Below the pieces are notes generated by a model, which saw only the letters and a list, made by a program, of their open reading frames with translations, was not told where the DNA came from and searched no databases. This document shows positions 1 to 9,656 of a DNA stretch of 64,000 nt, in pieces. The first letter of the stretch is position 1. Every line of letters starts with the position of its first letter. The position numbers were made by a program, and so were the translations under genes. Source of the DNA: Chryseobacterium sp. G0162 (GTDB lineage: Bacteria > Bacteroidota > Bacteroidia > Flavobacteriales > Weeksellaceae); NCBI RefSeq assembly GCF_003815715.1, contig NZ_CP033922.1, positions 3,210,001-3,274,000 of the forward strand, written 5' to 3'.

Positions 1-278
1 TGGTTTTTCATAATAATATTATCCAGAGATGTCAGCACAATGGTGAGAGGGATTAAAAATTCTACCCAATCAGAAGGAACCCTGAAGACATCAAGAATAC
101 TTAGAGCTAGCGTAATTGAATGTCCAATAGTGAATGCTGTTACAAGGATCAGTATTTTTTTCCAGTCACTAAAAGAGTAAACGGCAATCAGAGCCAGGAC
201 AAAGAGCTGATGGTCTAAGGCATCAAGAGAAATAATGTGTTCCCATCCAAGGTTTAAATAAAATAGAAAATCCTGCAT
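1..278 (-). CDS. HupE/UreJ-like membrane protein, partial
   Basis: The minus-strand frame opens with ATG at 278-276 and runs off the left edge without a stop, giving 92 residues. The translation is hydrophobic, with three likely membrane segments. It carries 'DALDHQLFVLAL' in the first segment and 'TIGHSITL' in the second; histidine-bearing membrane helices of this kind are typical of the HupE/UreJ family, small inner-membrane proteins associated with nickel or cobalt handling. That role is family knowledge and has no support from neighbours here. The C-terminus lies outside the window, so it is unknown whether the gene is intact. Confidence 0.7.
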   Translation of the reverse strand, partial: MQDFLFYLNLGWEHIISLDALDHQLFVLALIAVYSFSDWKKILILVTAFTIGHSITLALSILDVFRVPSDWVEFLIPLTIVLTSLDNIIMKN

Positions 279-428
279 TTTGATAATAGATTATTGGTTT
301 TTGAATATTGTGTTAAAATAAGGGTATTGTAGTGTTTTTGTTTATTTTTTATTTGTATTGATTATTAATAATTTTACTTATTATTATTCTAGATAAAAAT
401 TGTATAATTGTATTTTAAAAAAAAGACA

Positions 429-3400
429 ATGGATATTAGAAAACTATTTTTTACAAAAGTAAACATTTCGTATGGAGGAACGAAGCTTCTTAGAAATGCT
501 ACAGTTGCTTTCTTGGGGTTGTATTCGTACGGATTTTATGGCCAGGTACAAAAACTTGATTCCCGATTTAGCTATTTATTGAAGAATAAGGAGAGCCTGA
601 ATAGAGAAAACGTTTTAAAAGATTTGGAACGTGAAGATATGAAATTGGATAAACATTTAGTAGTTACTTCTAAGGGGGCGCAAACAATGTATTCATGTAT
701 TATTTATACCAAAAATCCTGAAAAACTTAAATCTGATGGGTTTATAATCCAGAGTCAGCTGCCTACTTTTTCAACAGCACTTGTGAGCCTTGAAGATATT
801 GAAAGGTTGATGGAGCTTCCTTATGTAACCTCTGTGATGGGGCCTACATTTGATGAGCTTCATAACGATGTAAGTAGAGCACAGTCCGGAGCAAGCCTTT
901 TACAGGATGGTGTTTTTAATAATACAGCTTATAACGGAACAGGAATTCTTGTGGGGATTTTTGATACAGGGATAGACTGGAAGCACCCAGATTTCAGACA
1001 AGTTAACGATCAGACTAAAAGTAGAATTGTTTCAATTTGGGATCAGACCTTAACTCCTCAGGGAGCTGAAACGTCTCCTACAGGATTTACCACTGGCGTA
1101 GAATATACCAGAGCACAGATTGAAGATGAGTTGGATGGAAGTCCTACTAACTTTGTCCGTGAAAATGATATTAATGGTCATGGAACCCATGTGGCAGGAA
1201 CTGTTGCAGGAAACGGAGCTGGTTTTGCTAACAAAAGACATAAAGGATTTTCTTCGGAAGCAGACATTGTTTTTGTAAAAGGAGGAAACGGATCTTTTCC
1301 AACAACGAATACAATCAACGCATTGACTTATTTTAAAAATGTAGCAACAGCCTTAAACAAGCCGATCGTAGTAAATATGAGTATTGGTGGACAGGGAAGT
1401 GCTCATGATGGTACATCCTCTCATGAAGTAGCTGTTGATAATTTTACATCGTCAGGACCTGGAAGAGTAGTCGTTATTTCTGCGGGTAATGATTATGGTG
1501 CCAATCTCCATAGAAAAGTAGATATAGAGGCAGGTGGAACACAATCTTATACTTTTAATGTGGCAAGTAATACTTCTGCTGCATCTGTATTTGGTTTTCT
1601 GATGTATGCTAACGATAATACAGCCGTTACAGCAAAATTAACAGCTCCCGATGGTCAGCAATATATACAGAATGTAAGTACCGATACAACTCATAGTATA
1701 TTAGGAGGTGGTTTCACTGCTACTATGTATAATTATTGGGGGAATGATAATAATAAACGATATGTTCAGCTACTTGTAAATAGAGTAGCGGGATCTACGG
1801 CCAATTGCCAGGGAACATATACACTGGAAATTACCAATAACGGAACGCAGACAATTAATACGCATGGCTGGCTGTATGGTCAGGGAGTAGCAACTACCCT
1901 GGTAAATGGGGATAATGAATATATTGTTGGATCTCCAGGCAACGCAACAAGTGCTATTACAGTAGCTTCCTATTTGGGTAGAGTAAGCTGGATGGCTCCG
2001 GCAGGAGGATATGGCTATAGTAATACTCCACAGGAAACGATCTCTTCATTTAGTGCACAAGGGCCTAGAGTTGATAATTTCCAAAAACCGGATATCACAG
2101 GTTCAGGCCAGGCTGTAATCTCTGCAAGATCTAGTAGCTCTGCGCCAGCAGCTTCGAATATTATTGAAAATACTAACTATTATGTGATGAATCAGGGAAC
2201 CAGTATGTCATCTCCGGGAGTTGCCGGAGCTGTAGGATTATTGCTTCAGGCAAATCCAACATTGACCGCTGCACAAGTTAAATCACGTCTTACTTCCACT
2301 GCAAGAAAAGATGCAGCAACAGGAAATGTTCCTAATACAAGATGGGGATATGGAAGATTAGATATTTATAAAGCAGTGACTAAAGAAGTAGGATGTGTAG
2401 AGTCTAATTTTGAGTCTATTACTTATGATGAACCTTATATCACTATTAATGCAGAAGCTAATACGACTTTTACCAATGCGGCATTGGCAGTTCGTTATAC
2501 TCCAACCCTAACTGGTAAATTGGGAAGTATTTCATTCACAACAGGTTCAGGTGTAATTCCTGCCAACCAAGCAGTGGATATTCAAGTAAGAAAGGTAAAT
2601 GCTAACGGAGATCCTGGAGACATTATTGCTACAAAAAATATTGCATCATGGGATACCAATATACAAAGATTTACATGGAACTATGTAGATTTATCCAGCT
2701 TAAATGTTCAGGCGGTAACAGGGAAGGATTTCTATATTGTTATCAATGGTTTAGGCGGAACTGTGACTATGAAAAATGAAGCTACTGCAGTAAGTGGACG
2801 TAGTAAAACATCAACAGATGGTACAAGCTGGACAACAAGAACTTTTGATCTTAAAATGAGAGCGAATGTTTACGAAAATGTAGCTGAAGTGAAAAACCTA
2901 GCAACTTCCAACCAAACAAAAGCTAGTGCTGTTGCTGCTGGTTATAATTATTTTACAAATGCTTGTCAGTTAATTTCAAGAGTAGAAAAAGAAACGGCAA
3001 GTACTGTGACTGGAAATGTAACTTCAAAAGTATGGGTTGATAATGTACAGCCTGGTTATGTTTCAAGAAGATATGAAATTAACCCAGCTGCAGATGCTAC
3101 TACTGCTACAGGAAAAGTAACATTATACTTTAAGCAGGCTGATTTTGATGCTTATAATTTAACAAGTGGTATTAAACTTCCTACCTCTCCTACTGATGAT
3201 GCTAATAAATTCAACCTGGTTGTTGAAAAATATGCAGGAACAAGTGCTGGAAATGTAGGAACTGTAGCTTCTTTTGGAGGCACACCAACTGCTATTACTC
3301 CTAATGTTGCAGATATTGTTTGGAATAATACTTATCAATATTGGGAAGTAAGCTTCCAGACCACAGGTTTTGGTGGATATTTTGTTAAAACAAATGCTAC

Positions 3401-3662
3401 TTTAGGTACAGGGGAAGTAACAAAATTGAATGCTGGAGTGAACATTACACCAAATCCAGCTAAAGATGTTGTAAATATCTCATTGGGAGGGTATTCTAAA
3501 GGTACACTTACTATTTATGATGCTTCAGGAAAGTTGATTAAAACAGAATCTATGAATTCCAACTTAAACAGAATGGATGTTTCATCATTGGTAAAAGGAG
3601 TATACATGTTTACAATTAAGCTAAATGATACTACAATTACTAAGAAAGTAGTTAAAGAATAA
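429..3662 (+). CDS. S8 subtilisin-family serine protease with T9SS type A sorting domain
   Basis: A secreted protease of 1077 aa. The open frame extends upstream to a TTG at 408, but the ATG at 429 gives a better start (MDIRKLFFTK) and a hydrophobic export signal at about residues 22-37. The catalytic triad is Asp179 in GIFDTGID, His251 in NGHGTHVAG and Ser592 in GTSMSSPG. The roughly 340 residues between His and Ser are longer than in a minimal subtilisin and include a beta-rich insert. After the catalytic domain come about 400 residues of beta-sandwich-like sequence, then a C-terminal T9SS domain (VNITPNPAKDVVNIS ... KGVYMFTIK ... KKVVKE). By family knowledge that tail directs the protein through the type IX secretion system to the cell surface or medium. 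It appears monocistronic, with a strong terminator directly downstream. Confidence 0.95.
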   Translation: MDIRKLFFTKVNISYGGTKLLRNATVAFLGLYSYGFYGQVQKLDSRFSYLLKNKESLNRENVLKDLEREDMKLDKHLVVTSKGAQTMYSCIIYTKNPEKLKSDGFIIQSQLPTFSTALVSLEDIERLMELPYVTSVMGPTFDELHNDVSRAQSGASLLQDGVFNNTAYNGTGILVGIFDTGIDWKHPDFRQVNDQTKSRIVSIWDQTLTPQGAETSPTGFTTGVEYTRAQIEDELDGSPTNFVRENDINGHGTHVAGTVAGNGAGFANKRHKGFSSEADIVFVKGGNGSFPTTNTINALTYFKNVATALNKPIVVNMSIGGQGSAHDGTSSHEVAVDNFTSSGPGRVVVISAGNDYGANLHRKVDIEAGGTQSYTFNVASNTSAASVFGFLMYANDNTAVTAKLTAPDGQQYIQNVSTDTTHSILGGGFTATMYNYWGNDNNKRYVQLLVNRVAGSTANCQGTYTLEITNNGTQTINTHGWLYGQGVATTLVNGDNEYIVGSPGNATSAITVASYLGRVSWMAPAGGYGYSNTPQETISSFSAQGPRVDNFQKPDITGSGQAVISARSSSSAPAASNIIENTNYYVMNQGTSMSSPGVAGAVGLLLQANPTLTAAQVKSRLTSTARKDAATGNVPNTRWGYGRLDIYKAVTKEVGCVESNFESITYDEPYITINAEANTTFTNAALAVRYTPTLTGKLGSISFTTGSGVIPANQAVDIQVRKVNANGDPGDIIATKNIASWDTNIQRFTWNYVDLSSLNVQAVTGKDFYIVINGLGGTVTMKNEATAVSGRSKTSTDGTSWTTRTFDLKMRANVYENVAEVKNLATSNQTKASAVAAGYNYFTNACQLISRVEKETASTVTGNVTSKVWVDNVQPGYVSRRYEINPAADATTATGKVTLYFKQADFDAYNLTSGIKLPTSPTDDANKFNLVVEKYAGTSAGNVGTVASFGGTPTAITPNVADIVWNNTYQYWEVSFQTTGFGGYFVKTNATLGTGEVTKLNAGVNITPNPAKDVVNISLGGYSKGTLTIYDASGKLIKTESMNSNLNRMDVSSLVKGVYMFTIKLNDTTITKKVVKE

Positions 3663-3690
3663 TTTTAATTGCTTACCATACACATTATAG

Positions 3691-3723
3691 AAAGCAGCAG
3701 TTTTATAACTGCTGCTTTTTTTA
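3691..3723 (+). terminator. Rho-independent terminator of the S8 protease gene
   Basis: A 12-bp stem (3691-3702 with 3707-3718) built around AAGCAGCAG/CTGCTGCTT encloses a TTAT loop and is followed by a T run. It lies 28 bp after the protease stop codon. Confidence 0.9.
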
Positions 3724-3746
3724 TATTTGTCATTAGAAAAGAACTC

Positions 3747-4268
3747 ATGTCACATAAATTTTTTTTTATATTCCTTTTATCATTAACAACCATTTTATTA
3801 AGCTTTACAAAAGCAAATAAGGAGAATGTACATCCTTATCATGTAGGATCCGTAGAGGTCAACTATAACTCTAAGTCTAAAACTTTTGAAGTTACAGGCC
3901 GGTTTTTCCTCGATGATCTGGAAAATGGACTTGCGAAAAAGTATGGTGGAACTTTTCATTTTAATGATGAAAAATATAAGACAAAACTAAATGAAGCGCT
4001 GTCCAAATATTGTCAGGAATATTTTAAATTGAAAACAGACAATAAATTTCTTAAAGTAAATTATATAGGATATGAGGAAGACCAGGAATCTGTAAATGTC
4101 TATCTCGAATCAGAATCTGTTGTCAATCCTAAAAAAGTAGAAACAGCTGTAAGTTTCCTGTACAACCTTTTCGATGACCAGATAAATATTGTGCATATCA
4201 TTGTGAATGGAGATAGAAAGAGTGAAAAATTAACGTATCCTAACCGCTATTTGTATAAACAGTTTTAA
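3747..4268 (+). CDS. DUF6702 family protein, exported
   Basis: A 173-aa protein. The frame is open from 3669, but that stretch covers the preceding terminator, so the ATG at 3747 (MSHKFFFIFLLSL) is chosen. It gives a classic hydrophobic signal peptide of about 20 residues. The mature part begins with HPYHVGSVEVNYN and RFFLDDLENGL, the pattern I associate with DUF6702, a Bacteroidota envelope family of unknown function. There are no further membrane segments. Its 3' end overlaps the converging ACP phosphodiesterase gene by 4 bp. No function can be assigned. Confidence 0.8.
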   Translation: MSHKFFFIFLLSLTTILLSFTKANKENVHPYHVGSVEVNYNSKSKTFEVTGRFFLDDLENGLAKKYGGTFHFNDEKYKTKLNEALSKYCQEYFKLKTDNKFLKVNYIGYEEDQESVNVYLESESVVNPKKVETAVSFLYNLFDDQINIVHIIVNGDRKSEKLTYPNRYLYKQF

Positions 4269-4858
4269 CTTTCCAGTTGAATAAGGGCGTTGATTCCTTT
4301 TGCATGAGCGAGTAAGTCAGGAAAAAAATCATCATAACATTCCTGAAGAAACTCTTTATGAGTTAGAAAAGCTTCAAAAACAGGAATATCTTTATCCAGA
4401 TACTTTGCTTTGTTCAAAACATTTTGAATGCTGAATTTAATACCCCAGTCTTCACGGTAATTGTAGAGCCAGTCGTCCTGTTCCATTTTAACCAGCATTT
4501 TTTTGAAATTTTCCGGTAACCACTCATCATGAGCATTTAAAACGCTGTAGACATGTAAAGAATGTGCCTTCCATTCCGCAAGGGAATGCAAAGAAAGATC
4601 ATTGGCTACAAAATAATCCATAGAAACATCTACAAATGCTCCGGCATAGAGTCTTACCAAAGGGGCAAAAACTTTTTTAGCCTCATGAATGGCAGGGTGG
4701 GAGTCTGTGAAGGTATCAATGGCTCTATGTAAAGTAATTCCATCCTGAATATCCTTAGGAAAAGAAAAACGATCCCTGTTTCGGATAAAGTCTTCCAAAA
4801 ACTGACCAACAATTTGTCCATCAGTGAAAGTGAGAAAAGAATGGGCCAGATAATTCAT
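4265..4858 (-). CDS. ACP phosphodiesterase-like protein (AcpH/DUF479 family)
   Basis: A 197-aa protein beginning MNYLAHSFLTF. Its histidine- and aspartate-rich helical sequence (GITLHRAIDTFTDSHP, GAFVDVSMDYF) matches the AcpH family, which belongs to the HD-like hydrolases. In E. coli the family member removes the 4'-phosphopantetheine arm from acyl carrier protein; that activity is assumed here, not shown. The start overlaps the VanW stop by 4 bp (ATGA), so the two are translationally coupled and probably co-transcribed with the upstream methyltransferase. Length is normal for the family. Confidence 0.88.
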   Translation of the reverse strand: MNYLAHSFLTFTDGQIVGQFLEDFIRNRDRFSFPKDIQDGITLHRAIDTFTDSHPAIHEAKKVFAPLVRLYAGAFVDVSMDYFVANDLSLHSLAEWKAHSLHVYSVLNAHDEWLPENFKKMLVKMEQDDWLYNYREDWGIKFSIQNVLNKAKYLDKDIPVFEAFLTHKEFLQECYDDFFPDLLAHAKGINALIQLES

Positions 4859-5562
4859 AAACGAATATAAAAATTTTTAAACAAAGTTTGACTATTGCTT
4901 ACCGTTTCTACCCAAACTCCTTTTTCGATTTCAAGATATTTAAACTCAATTTTATTTAAAACTACCTCTTCCGAAGAAATTAAGCTGAGGTGAAGTTCAT
5001 CCCCATGAATAAAACATTTAAACTGTACAGGAAACGGAAAAAGATTCTGAATCCGGAGATCCTTATAGCCATAAACAACCGTACAGTCTGAGCCCAAAGG
5101 AGTAAAACGCTCTTCTTCTTTATAAATATCCATAGAATGTGGATATCTTTCCAGGATCTTTAGTCCGGATTGAAGGGCCAGATGATATAGAATAGAAGAG
5201 AACTGGCAGATTCCACCACCAAAATCACTGGAAATAGCATTGTTAATGAGGTTTCGTCCTTCTTTAAAATTATTCTTTTTGCTGGGTTTTCCAATCATTT
5301 TCCAGAAAGAAAATACTTCTCCGGGACGAATGACCAAATGATTGATCTTACCACCTACAACTTTTAAATTGTGAATTTTATTATGATGAAAAGCTCCGGT
5401 TTTGATAGTTTGCCGGAGTGTAATAGAATATTCTCCAATATTTTCTGAACAATATTCTTTAGAATAAACATAATTGTTTTTTTGTTCATGAAAATACCGC
5501 TGCAAAAGTTTCATATGCAGTTTCCAAGAATAAGGAATCCAATTTTTCAGTTGCTGTTTCAT
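4855..5562 (-). CDS. VanW family protein
   Basis: A 235-aa protein when started at the ATG at 5562 (MKQQLKNWIPYSW). The frame is open to 5619, but the chosen start makes a 4-bp ATGA overlap with the methyltransferase stop, the same coupling seen at its 3' end. The core has the VanW signature: HNLKVVGGKINHLVIRPGEVFSFW, then SSDFGGGICQFSSILYHLAL. VanW proteins are named from vancomycin-resistance clusters, but their biochemical role is unknown and nothing here suggests resistance. There is no signal peptide or clear membrane segment, so a cytoplasmic location is likely. Confidence 0.88.
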   Translation of the reverse strand: MKQQLKNWIPYSWKLHMKLLQRYFHEQKNNYVYSKEYCSENIGEYSITLRQTIKTGAFHHNKIHNLKVVGGKINHLVIRPGEVFSFWKMIGKPSKKNNFKEGRNLINNAISSDFGGGICQFSSILYHLALQSGLKILERYPHSMDIYKEEERFTPLGSDCTVVYGYKDLRIQNLFPFPVQFKCFIHGDELHLSLISSEEVVLNKIEFKYLEIEKGVWVETVSNSQTLFKNFYIRL

Positions 5563-6230
5563 CTCTTTTCCAAAACAGTAATGTGATATGATGCCCAATT
5601 TCTCAGGAAAGTGTGGCAAAGAAAAGTATCAACAGGCAGAAAGAATTTTCTTATCGCTTTCGGTAATCTGTGAATCGGAAAAAATAATATTCCGGTTGTA
5701 TTTTTAATTTTCCATTGATCTTTTGAAAGTTCTGTAATATCTGAAATTGAAAAGCTATTGCCCGCATGCCAGTCTTCCTGTGGAGAGACAGATCTTTTTC
5801 TGCTTTTTACAGGATAATCAAAAATCAAAGTTCCGTTTTTATTTAATTTCTGATAACATTCATTTAAAAATACCTTCGTTTCTTCCAGGTTCTGATGCAT
5901 GATAACATGAAGACAAAAAATACAGTCAAATTCTTCATGAAAAGGGATTTCCGAAATTTCCCCTACAGCCAGTACTTTTTCAGGATATTTTTGTCGGGCA
6001 ATGTTCAGCATATTTTCACTGAAGTCTGTTCCATGAGTTGCAAAATTCAATAGCCGGCCTGTTCCACAGCCTAGATCCAGAACTTTTGTATATTTTTTAT
6101 CTTTGAAAAAAGAGCTTAAAAATGTTCTTTCCTGCTGGTCAATATATTGGCCGTAAGAATTTCCGAATCTGTTTTCATCATAGGATTCTGCAAGGTTGCT
6201 GTAATATTCCAGAATGCTTGTTTTCATCAT
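5559..6230 (-). CDS. Class I SAM-dependent methyltransferase
   Basis: A 223-aa protein with the Rossmann methyltransferase core. Motif I is VLDLGCGTGRLL near residue 50, followed by GTDFSENMLNIA and a CLHVIMHQN segment in the position of motif II/III. The substrate cannot be read from sequence; the overall form is that of small-molecule methyltransferases. ATG codons at 6230 and 6227 are both possible starts. It is the first gene of a minus-strand unit with VanW and the ACP phosphodiesterase, joined by 4-bp overlaps. Confidence 0.88.
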   Translation of the reverse strand: MMKTSILEYYSNLAESYDENRFGNSYGQYIDQQERTFLSSFFKDKKYTKVLDLGCGTGRLLNFATHGTDFSENMLNIARQKYPEKVLAVGEISEIPFHEEFDCIFCLHVIMHQNLEETKVFLNECYQKLNKNGTLIFDYPVKSRKRSVSPQEDWHAGNSFSISDITELSKDQWKIKNTTGILFFPIHRLPKAIRKFFLPVDTFLCHTFLRNWASYHITVLEKR

Positions 6231-6314
6231 TTGAAAAATCTTCTGTTAAGATTATTAATTTTATTGACTTCTACAATTTTTATTCCGATTTATTGAACCT
6301 TTAATGAGTCCAGA

Positions 6315-7421
6315 TTAGCTGGATTGTTCTTTCTTGAATTCGGAAGGGGTCATGCCGGTCATTTTTTTAAATATGGTGTTGAAGGCAGTTTTTGAATTAA
6401 AGCCTGACTCAAATGCAATTCCTAGTATGGAAAGCTTGTGAAAAGAACCTTCTGTAAGCATTTTTTTAGCATGTTCTACTCTGTACTTATTTACAAAATA
6501 GAAGAAGTTCTCCTGAAAACCGGTATTAAGAAGATAAGAAAGCTGATGCGCATTGATTTGAATAAGATCAGATAATTTTAATAGATTCAGGTCTCCATCC
6601 AAATAAGGTTTTTGGGTTTCCATGATGATTATCAATTGTTGTCTTAAAGACTCAAATTCATCATCGGAAATCAATTTTTTTCTTGATATTTCCTCTACTT
6701 CACTTTCCACTTCAATAGAAAGAAGTTCTTCACGTTGATTTTTATTTACAGGATAGATCTCTTTTTGTCTGAGTACATAATAGAGTGTACTGTAAACAAT
6801 AAATAAAAATAACAGATCCATGACCAAATGCTGATGCATTTTATACACGAAAGTATTGAATAGTTCATAACCAACAGTAATAACAATGGTTACGAAAAGA
6901 AGGAAGCTTAATCTGATCAACCATTGGAGGTCTATATTTTCTGTATTGGATGAAATGGTTTCAATCCTTTTCTGATGTTTTCTGATTTTAAAATAAATAA
7001 GAGCAATGTAGGGCAGATTATGAGCGATATCAATGAGCATTACAGTACTTCGGATGATTGGATTATTTTCCATATTGAAAAGTAATATCCAATAAATTAC
7101 CGGAGTAATAAGGCAAATAAGATCTTTTTTTTGGAACCTGTAATTAGGATTGATAAAAAAGATAACGCTGAAAAACAGAAAAATCGGAGTAAAGATTTGG
7201 GCAGCATACAACGTAAGGATAAACCATAAATTGGGCACAATTCCACAAAAATGTAAAATATCGAGGAGCCAGTAGCTGGACCAGAGTAATATAAACACTC
7301 CAAAATAAAAGTTAGCCTTTTTATTAACCTGCATAGGATTAATTAATACTGTGAATGAAAGCAAAGTCAAGCCGCCATAAAGCAGTACCAAGACAAACTG
7401 TTGGATGTTTTCGATTTGCAT
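6315..7421 (-). CDS. AraC-family regulator with an N-terminal multi-helix membrane domain
   Basis: A 368-aa protein. Residues 1 to about 220 hold six to seven hydrophobic helices (for example FVLVLLYGGLTLLSFTVLI and LIYFKIRKHQ), followed by a charged linker (about 225-255). A C-terminal AraC-type double helix-turn-helix (about 270-365) ends AFNTIFKKMTGMTPSEFKKE. This architecture is common in Bacteroidota and implies a membrane-bound sensor that binds DNA directly; the signal is unknown. It lies 12 bp downstream of radA on the same strand and may share its transcript, but I would not infer a role in DNA repair. Confidence 0.9.
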   Translation of the reverse strand: MQIENIQQFVLVLLYGGLTLLSFTVLINPMQVNKKANFYFGVFILLWSSYWLLDILHFCGIVPNLWFILTLYAAQIFTPIFLFFSVIFFINPNYRFQKKDLICLITPVIYWILLFNMENNPIIRSTVMLIDIAHNLPYIALIYFKIRKHQKRIETISSNTENIDLQWLIRLSFLLFVTIVITVGYELFNTFVYKMHQHLVMDLLFLFIVYSTLYYVLRQKEIYPVNKNQREELLSIEVESEVEEISRKKLISDDEFESLRQQLIIIMETQKPYLDGDLNLLKLSDLIQINAHQLSYLLNTGFQENFFYFVNKYRVEHAKKMLTEGSFHKLSILGIAFESGFNSKTAFNTIFKKMTGMTPSEFKKEQSS

Positions 7422-7433
7422 TATTTACATTTT

Positions 7434-8783
7434 TTAAAAAAGCCTTTCGTGGAAATCTTCAATCTTGCTTACCTCTTCAATCTTGATTCCAAATTTTCTT
7501 TTCGGAATTTTATTAAGATTGGAAACGAATATCTTCTCATAACCTAGCTTTTCAGCTTCAGTAATTCTTTGTTCGACTTGGGCAATCGGACGTATTTCTC
7601 CACTTAACCCGATTTCTCCGGCAAAACAGTAATGTTCTGAAATGGCGATGTCCTCATTGGATGAAAGAACAGAAGCTATGACTGCCAGATCCAGCGCTGG
7701 GTCATCTGTTTTTATTCCTCCTGTGATATTAAGGAAAACGTCTTTTGCTCCTAATTGGAATCCTGCTCTTTTTTCAAGCACTGCCAGAAGCATATTCAGT
7801 CTTTTTGAATCAAATCCTGTACAGCTTCTTTGAGGAGTTCCATACACGGCTGTACTTACCAATGCCTGGATCTCCAAAAGCATCGGCCTGTTTCCTTCCA
7901 GGGTTACGGCAACAGAGTTTCCGGAAAGTTCTTCAAATTTCTTAGTGATAAGGATTTCCGAAGGATTTTTAATTTCCTTCAATCCCTGGGAGATCATTTC
8001 ATAAATTCCAATTTCAGAAGTAGAACCAAAACGGTTTTTGTTCGCTCTCAATAATCTGAAAAGGTGATTTCGGTCTCCATCAAAATTTAAAACAACATCT
8101 ACCATGTGTTCCAATACCTTTGGACCGGCAATCTGACCGTCTTTGGTAATATGGCCCACCAAAAATACAGGAATACTGTTTTCTTTAGCGTATTTAATGA
8201 TCTCGTTGGAGCATTCTCTGATTTGAGAAACCGTTCCGGGAGAACTTTCGATCAGTTGGGACTGAAGCGTCTGGATAGAATCAATAATCATGAAATCCGG
8301 TTCCAGTTTTTTTGCTTCATGAAGAATTTTTTCCAGGGAGGTTTCTGTAAAAAGAAAACAATTCGGATTTTGAATGTCCGTTAGTCTATCGGCTCTCATT
8401 TTAATCTGAGAAGCGCTTTCTTCCCCAGAAACATAGAAGATCTTTTTCTTCATTTTTAAGGCAAGCTGAAGCAATAGGGTAGATTTTCCGATTCCCGGTT
8501 CTCCACCAATCAGGGTGACGGAACCTAAGACAATTCCGCCTCCCAGAACGCGGTTCAGTTCTTCGGAAGGTGTTTTTAATCTCGGTTCTTCACTGGTTTC
8601 TACCTCAATAATGTTGATAACATGTTGCTTGGTTTTAGAGAAGGGCACCGACTTGCTGTTGGGCTTCTCTATCACTTCTTCCACCAGGGTATTCCATTGT
8701 CCACAGTTTTTACATTGTCCCATCCATTGGGAATATTGGGTTCCGCAATTTTGACAGAAATATGCCGTTTTCAGTTTTGCCAT
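7434..8783 (-). CDS. radA: DNA repair protein RadA
   Basis: A 449-aa protein of normal length for RadA (Sms), a RecA-like hexameric helicase that drives branch migration in recombinational repair. It has a four-cysteine zinc finger (C10, C13, C24, C27), a Walker A loop GEPGIGKS at 94-101, the RadA-specific KNRFG motif at 249-253, and a C-terminal Lon-like domain. A TAACTTCG at about -15 relative to the start resembles the Bacteroidota -7 box but departs from TAnnTTTG at one base. It is transcribed away from yceI. Confidence 0.97.
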   Translation of the reverse strand: MAKLKTAYFCQNCGTQYSQWMGQCKNCGQWNTLVEEVIEKPNSKSVPFSKTKQHVINIIEVETSEEPRLKTPSEELNRVLGGGIVLGSVTLIGGEPGIGKSTLLLQLALKMKKKIFYVSGEESASQIKMRADRLTDIQNPNCFLFTETSLEKILHEAKKLEPDFMIIDSIQTLQSQLIESSPGTVSQIRECSNEIIKYAKENSIPVFLVGHITKDGQIAGPKVLEHMVDVVLNFDGDRNHLFRLLRANKNRFGSTSEIGIYEMISQGLKEIKNPSEILITKKFEELSGNSVAVTLEGNRPMLLEIQALVSTAVYGTPQRSCTGFDSKRLNMLLAVLEKRAGFQLGAKDVFLNITGGIKTDDPALDLAVIASVLSSNEDIAISEHYCFAGEIGLSGEIRPIAQVEQRITEAEKLGYEKIFVSNLNKIPKRKFGIKIEEVSKIEDFHERLF

Positions 8784-8881
8784 ACTGCGAAGTTATAAAA
8801 AAAGCATTTTTTTTCCGAGACTTAAATGGATTTAAATATGAAATACTATCATAGATCAATGATAGAAATATCTTTATATCT

Positions 8882-8889
8882 TAGCTTTG
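8882..8889 (+). promoter_or_regulatory. Putative -7 promoter box of the YceI gene
   Basis: TAGCTTTG fits the Bacteroidota TAnnTTTG element and lies 34 bp before the ATG. I see no TTG at the usual upstream distance. Confidence 0.45.
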
Positions 8890-8923
8890 CTGAAATAAAA
8901 TATTAATTTAAAATATAATTATA

Positions 8924-9493
8924 ATGAAAAAACTATTTTTATCATTCGTATTTGCGCTTCTAAGTACGTTTTCTTTTGCACAGAATACTTGGGACATAGA
9001 TCAGATGCACTCTTCAGTAAATTTTACCATTGAACATATGGGGATCAGCTTTGTTCAGGGTAGGTTTGATAAATTTGGCGGAGACCTTACCACAAAAGGA
9101 AATAGTCTTGATAATGCTGCATTTAATATCAATATTGATGTTGAAGGTATTAATACAGGAGTAGAGATGAGAGATAAACATCTTAAAAGCAAAGATTTTT
9201 TTGATGCAGGAGAGTATTCAAATATTAAATTTACCGGAACTTCTGTTTCCAAAGAGAAAGATGGAACCTATGTATTTAAGGGTAAACTTACCATTAAAGA
9301 TGTTACAAAAGAATTTAATGTACCTGTAACCTTAGGAGGAATTACAAAAAATAAGGAGGGTAAAGAGATTATGGGACTTCGTGCTAAATTTACGATTAAC
9401 CGTTTCGATTATAATGTGAATTATGATCCTACAGCAGCAGGTATCGCTAAGTGGGTAGAGATGAATACTTATTTTGAATTGATTAAAAGATAA
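8924..9493 (+). CDS. YceI family periplasmic protein
   Basis: A 189-aa protein with a signal peptide (MKKLFLSFVFALLSTFSFAQ, cleaved near residue 19). The lipocalin-like YceI fold is evident from WDIDQMHSSVNFTIEHMG, GVEMRDKHLKSKDFFDAG and the closing WVEMNTYFELIK. YceI proteins bind isoprenoid-like lipids in the periplasm, and members are linked to polyprenyl or stress functions; the ligand here is unknown. It is a single gene with a strong terminator. Confidence 0.93.
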   Translation: MKKLFLSFVFALLSTFSFAQNTWDIDQMHSSVNFTIEHMGISFVQGRFDKFGGDLTTKGNSLDNAAFNINIDVEGINTGVEMRDKHLKSKDFFDAGEYSNIKFTGTSVSKEKDGTYVFKGKLTIKDVTKEFNVPVTLGGITKNKEGKEIMGLRAKFTINRFDYNVNYDPTAAGIAKWVEMNTYFELIKR

Positions 9494-9514
9494 TTGAAAG
9501 GCAATAGCTAAATA

Positions 9515-9547
9515 AAAGGCTTCCGATTAAGCGGAAGCCTTTTTTTG
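9515..9547 (+). terminator. Rho-independent terminator of the YceI gene
   Basis: An 11-bp stem AAAGGCTTCCG/CGGAAGCCTTT with a short ATTAAG loop, followed by T6. Confidence 0.93.
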
Positions 9548-9656
9548 TGGAAAATATTTTTTTTCTGAGAGAAAATACGTCATAGTTTGGCGCTGTGGAT
9601 AGATATTTTTGTTCCAGATTCTTTTAAGAATTGATTAACCATTTAACAACAAAAAT

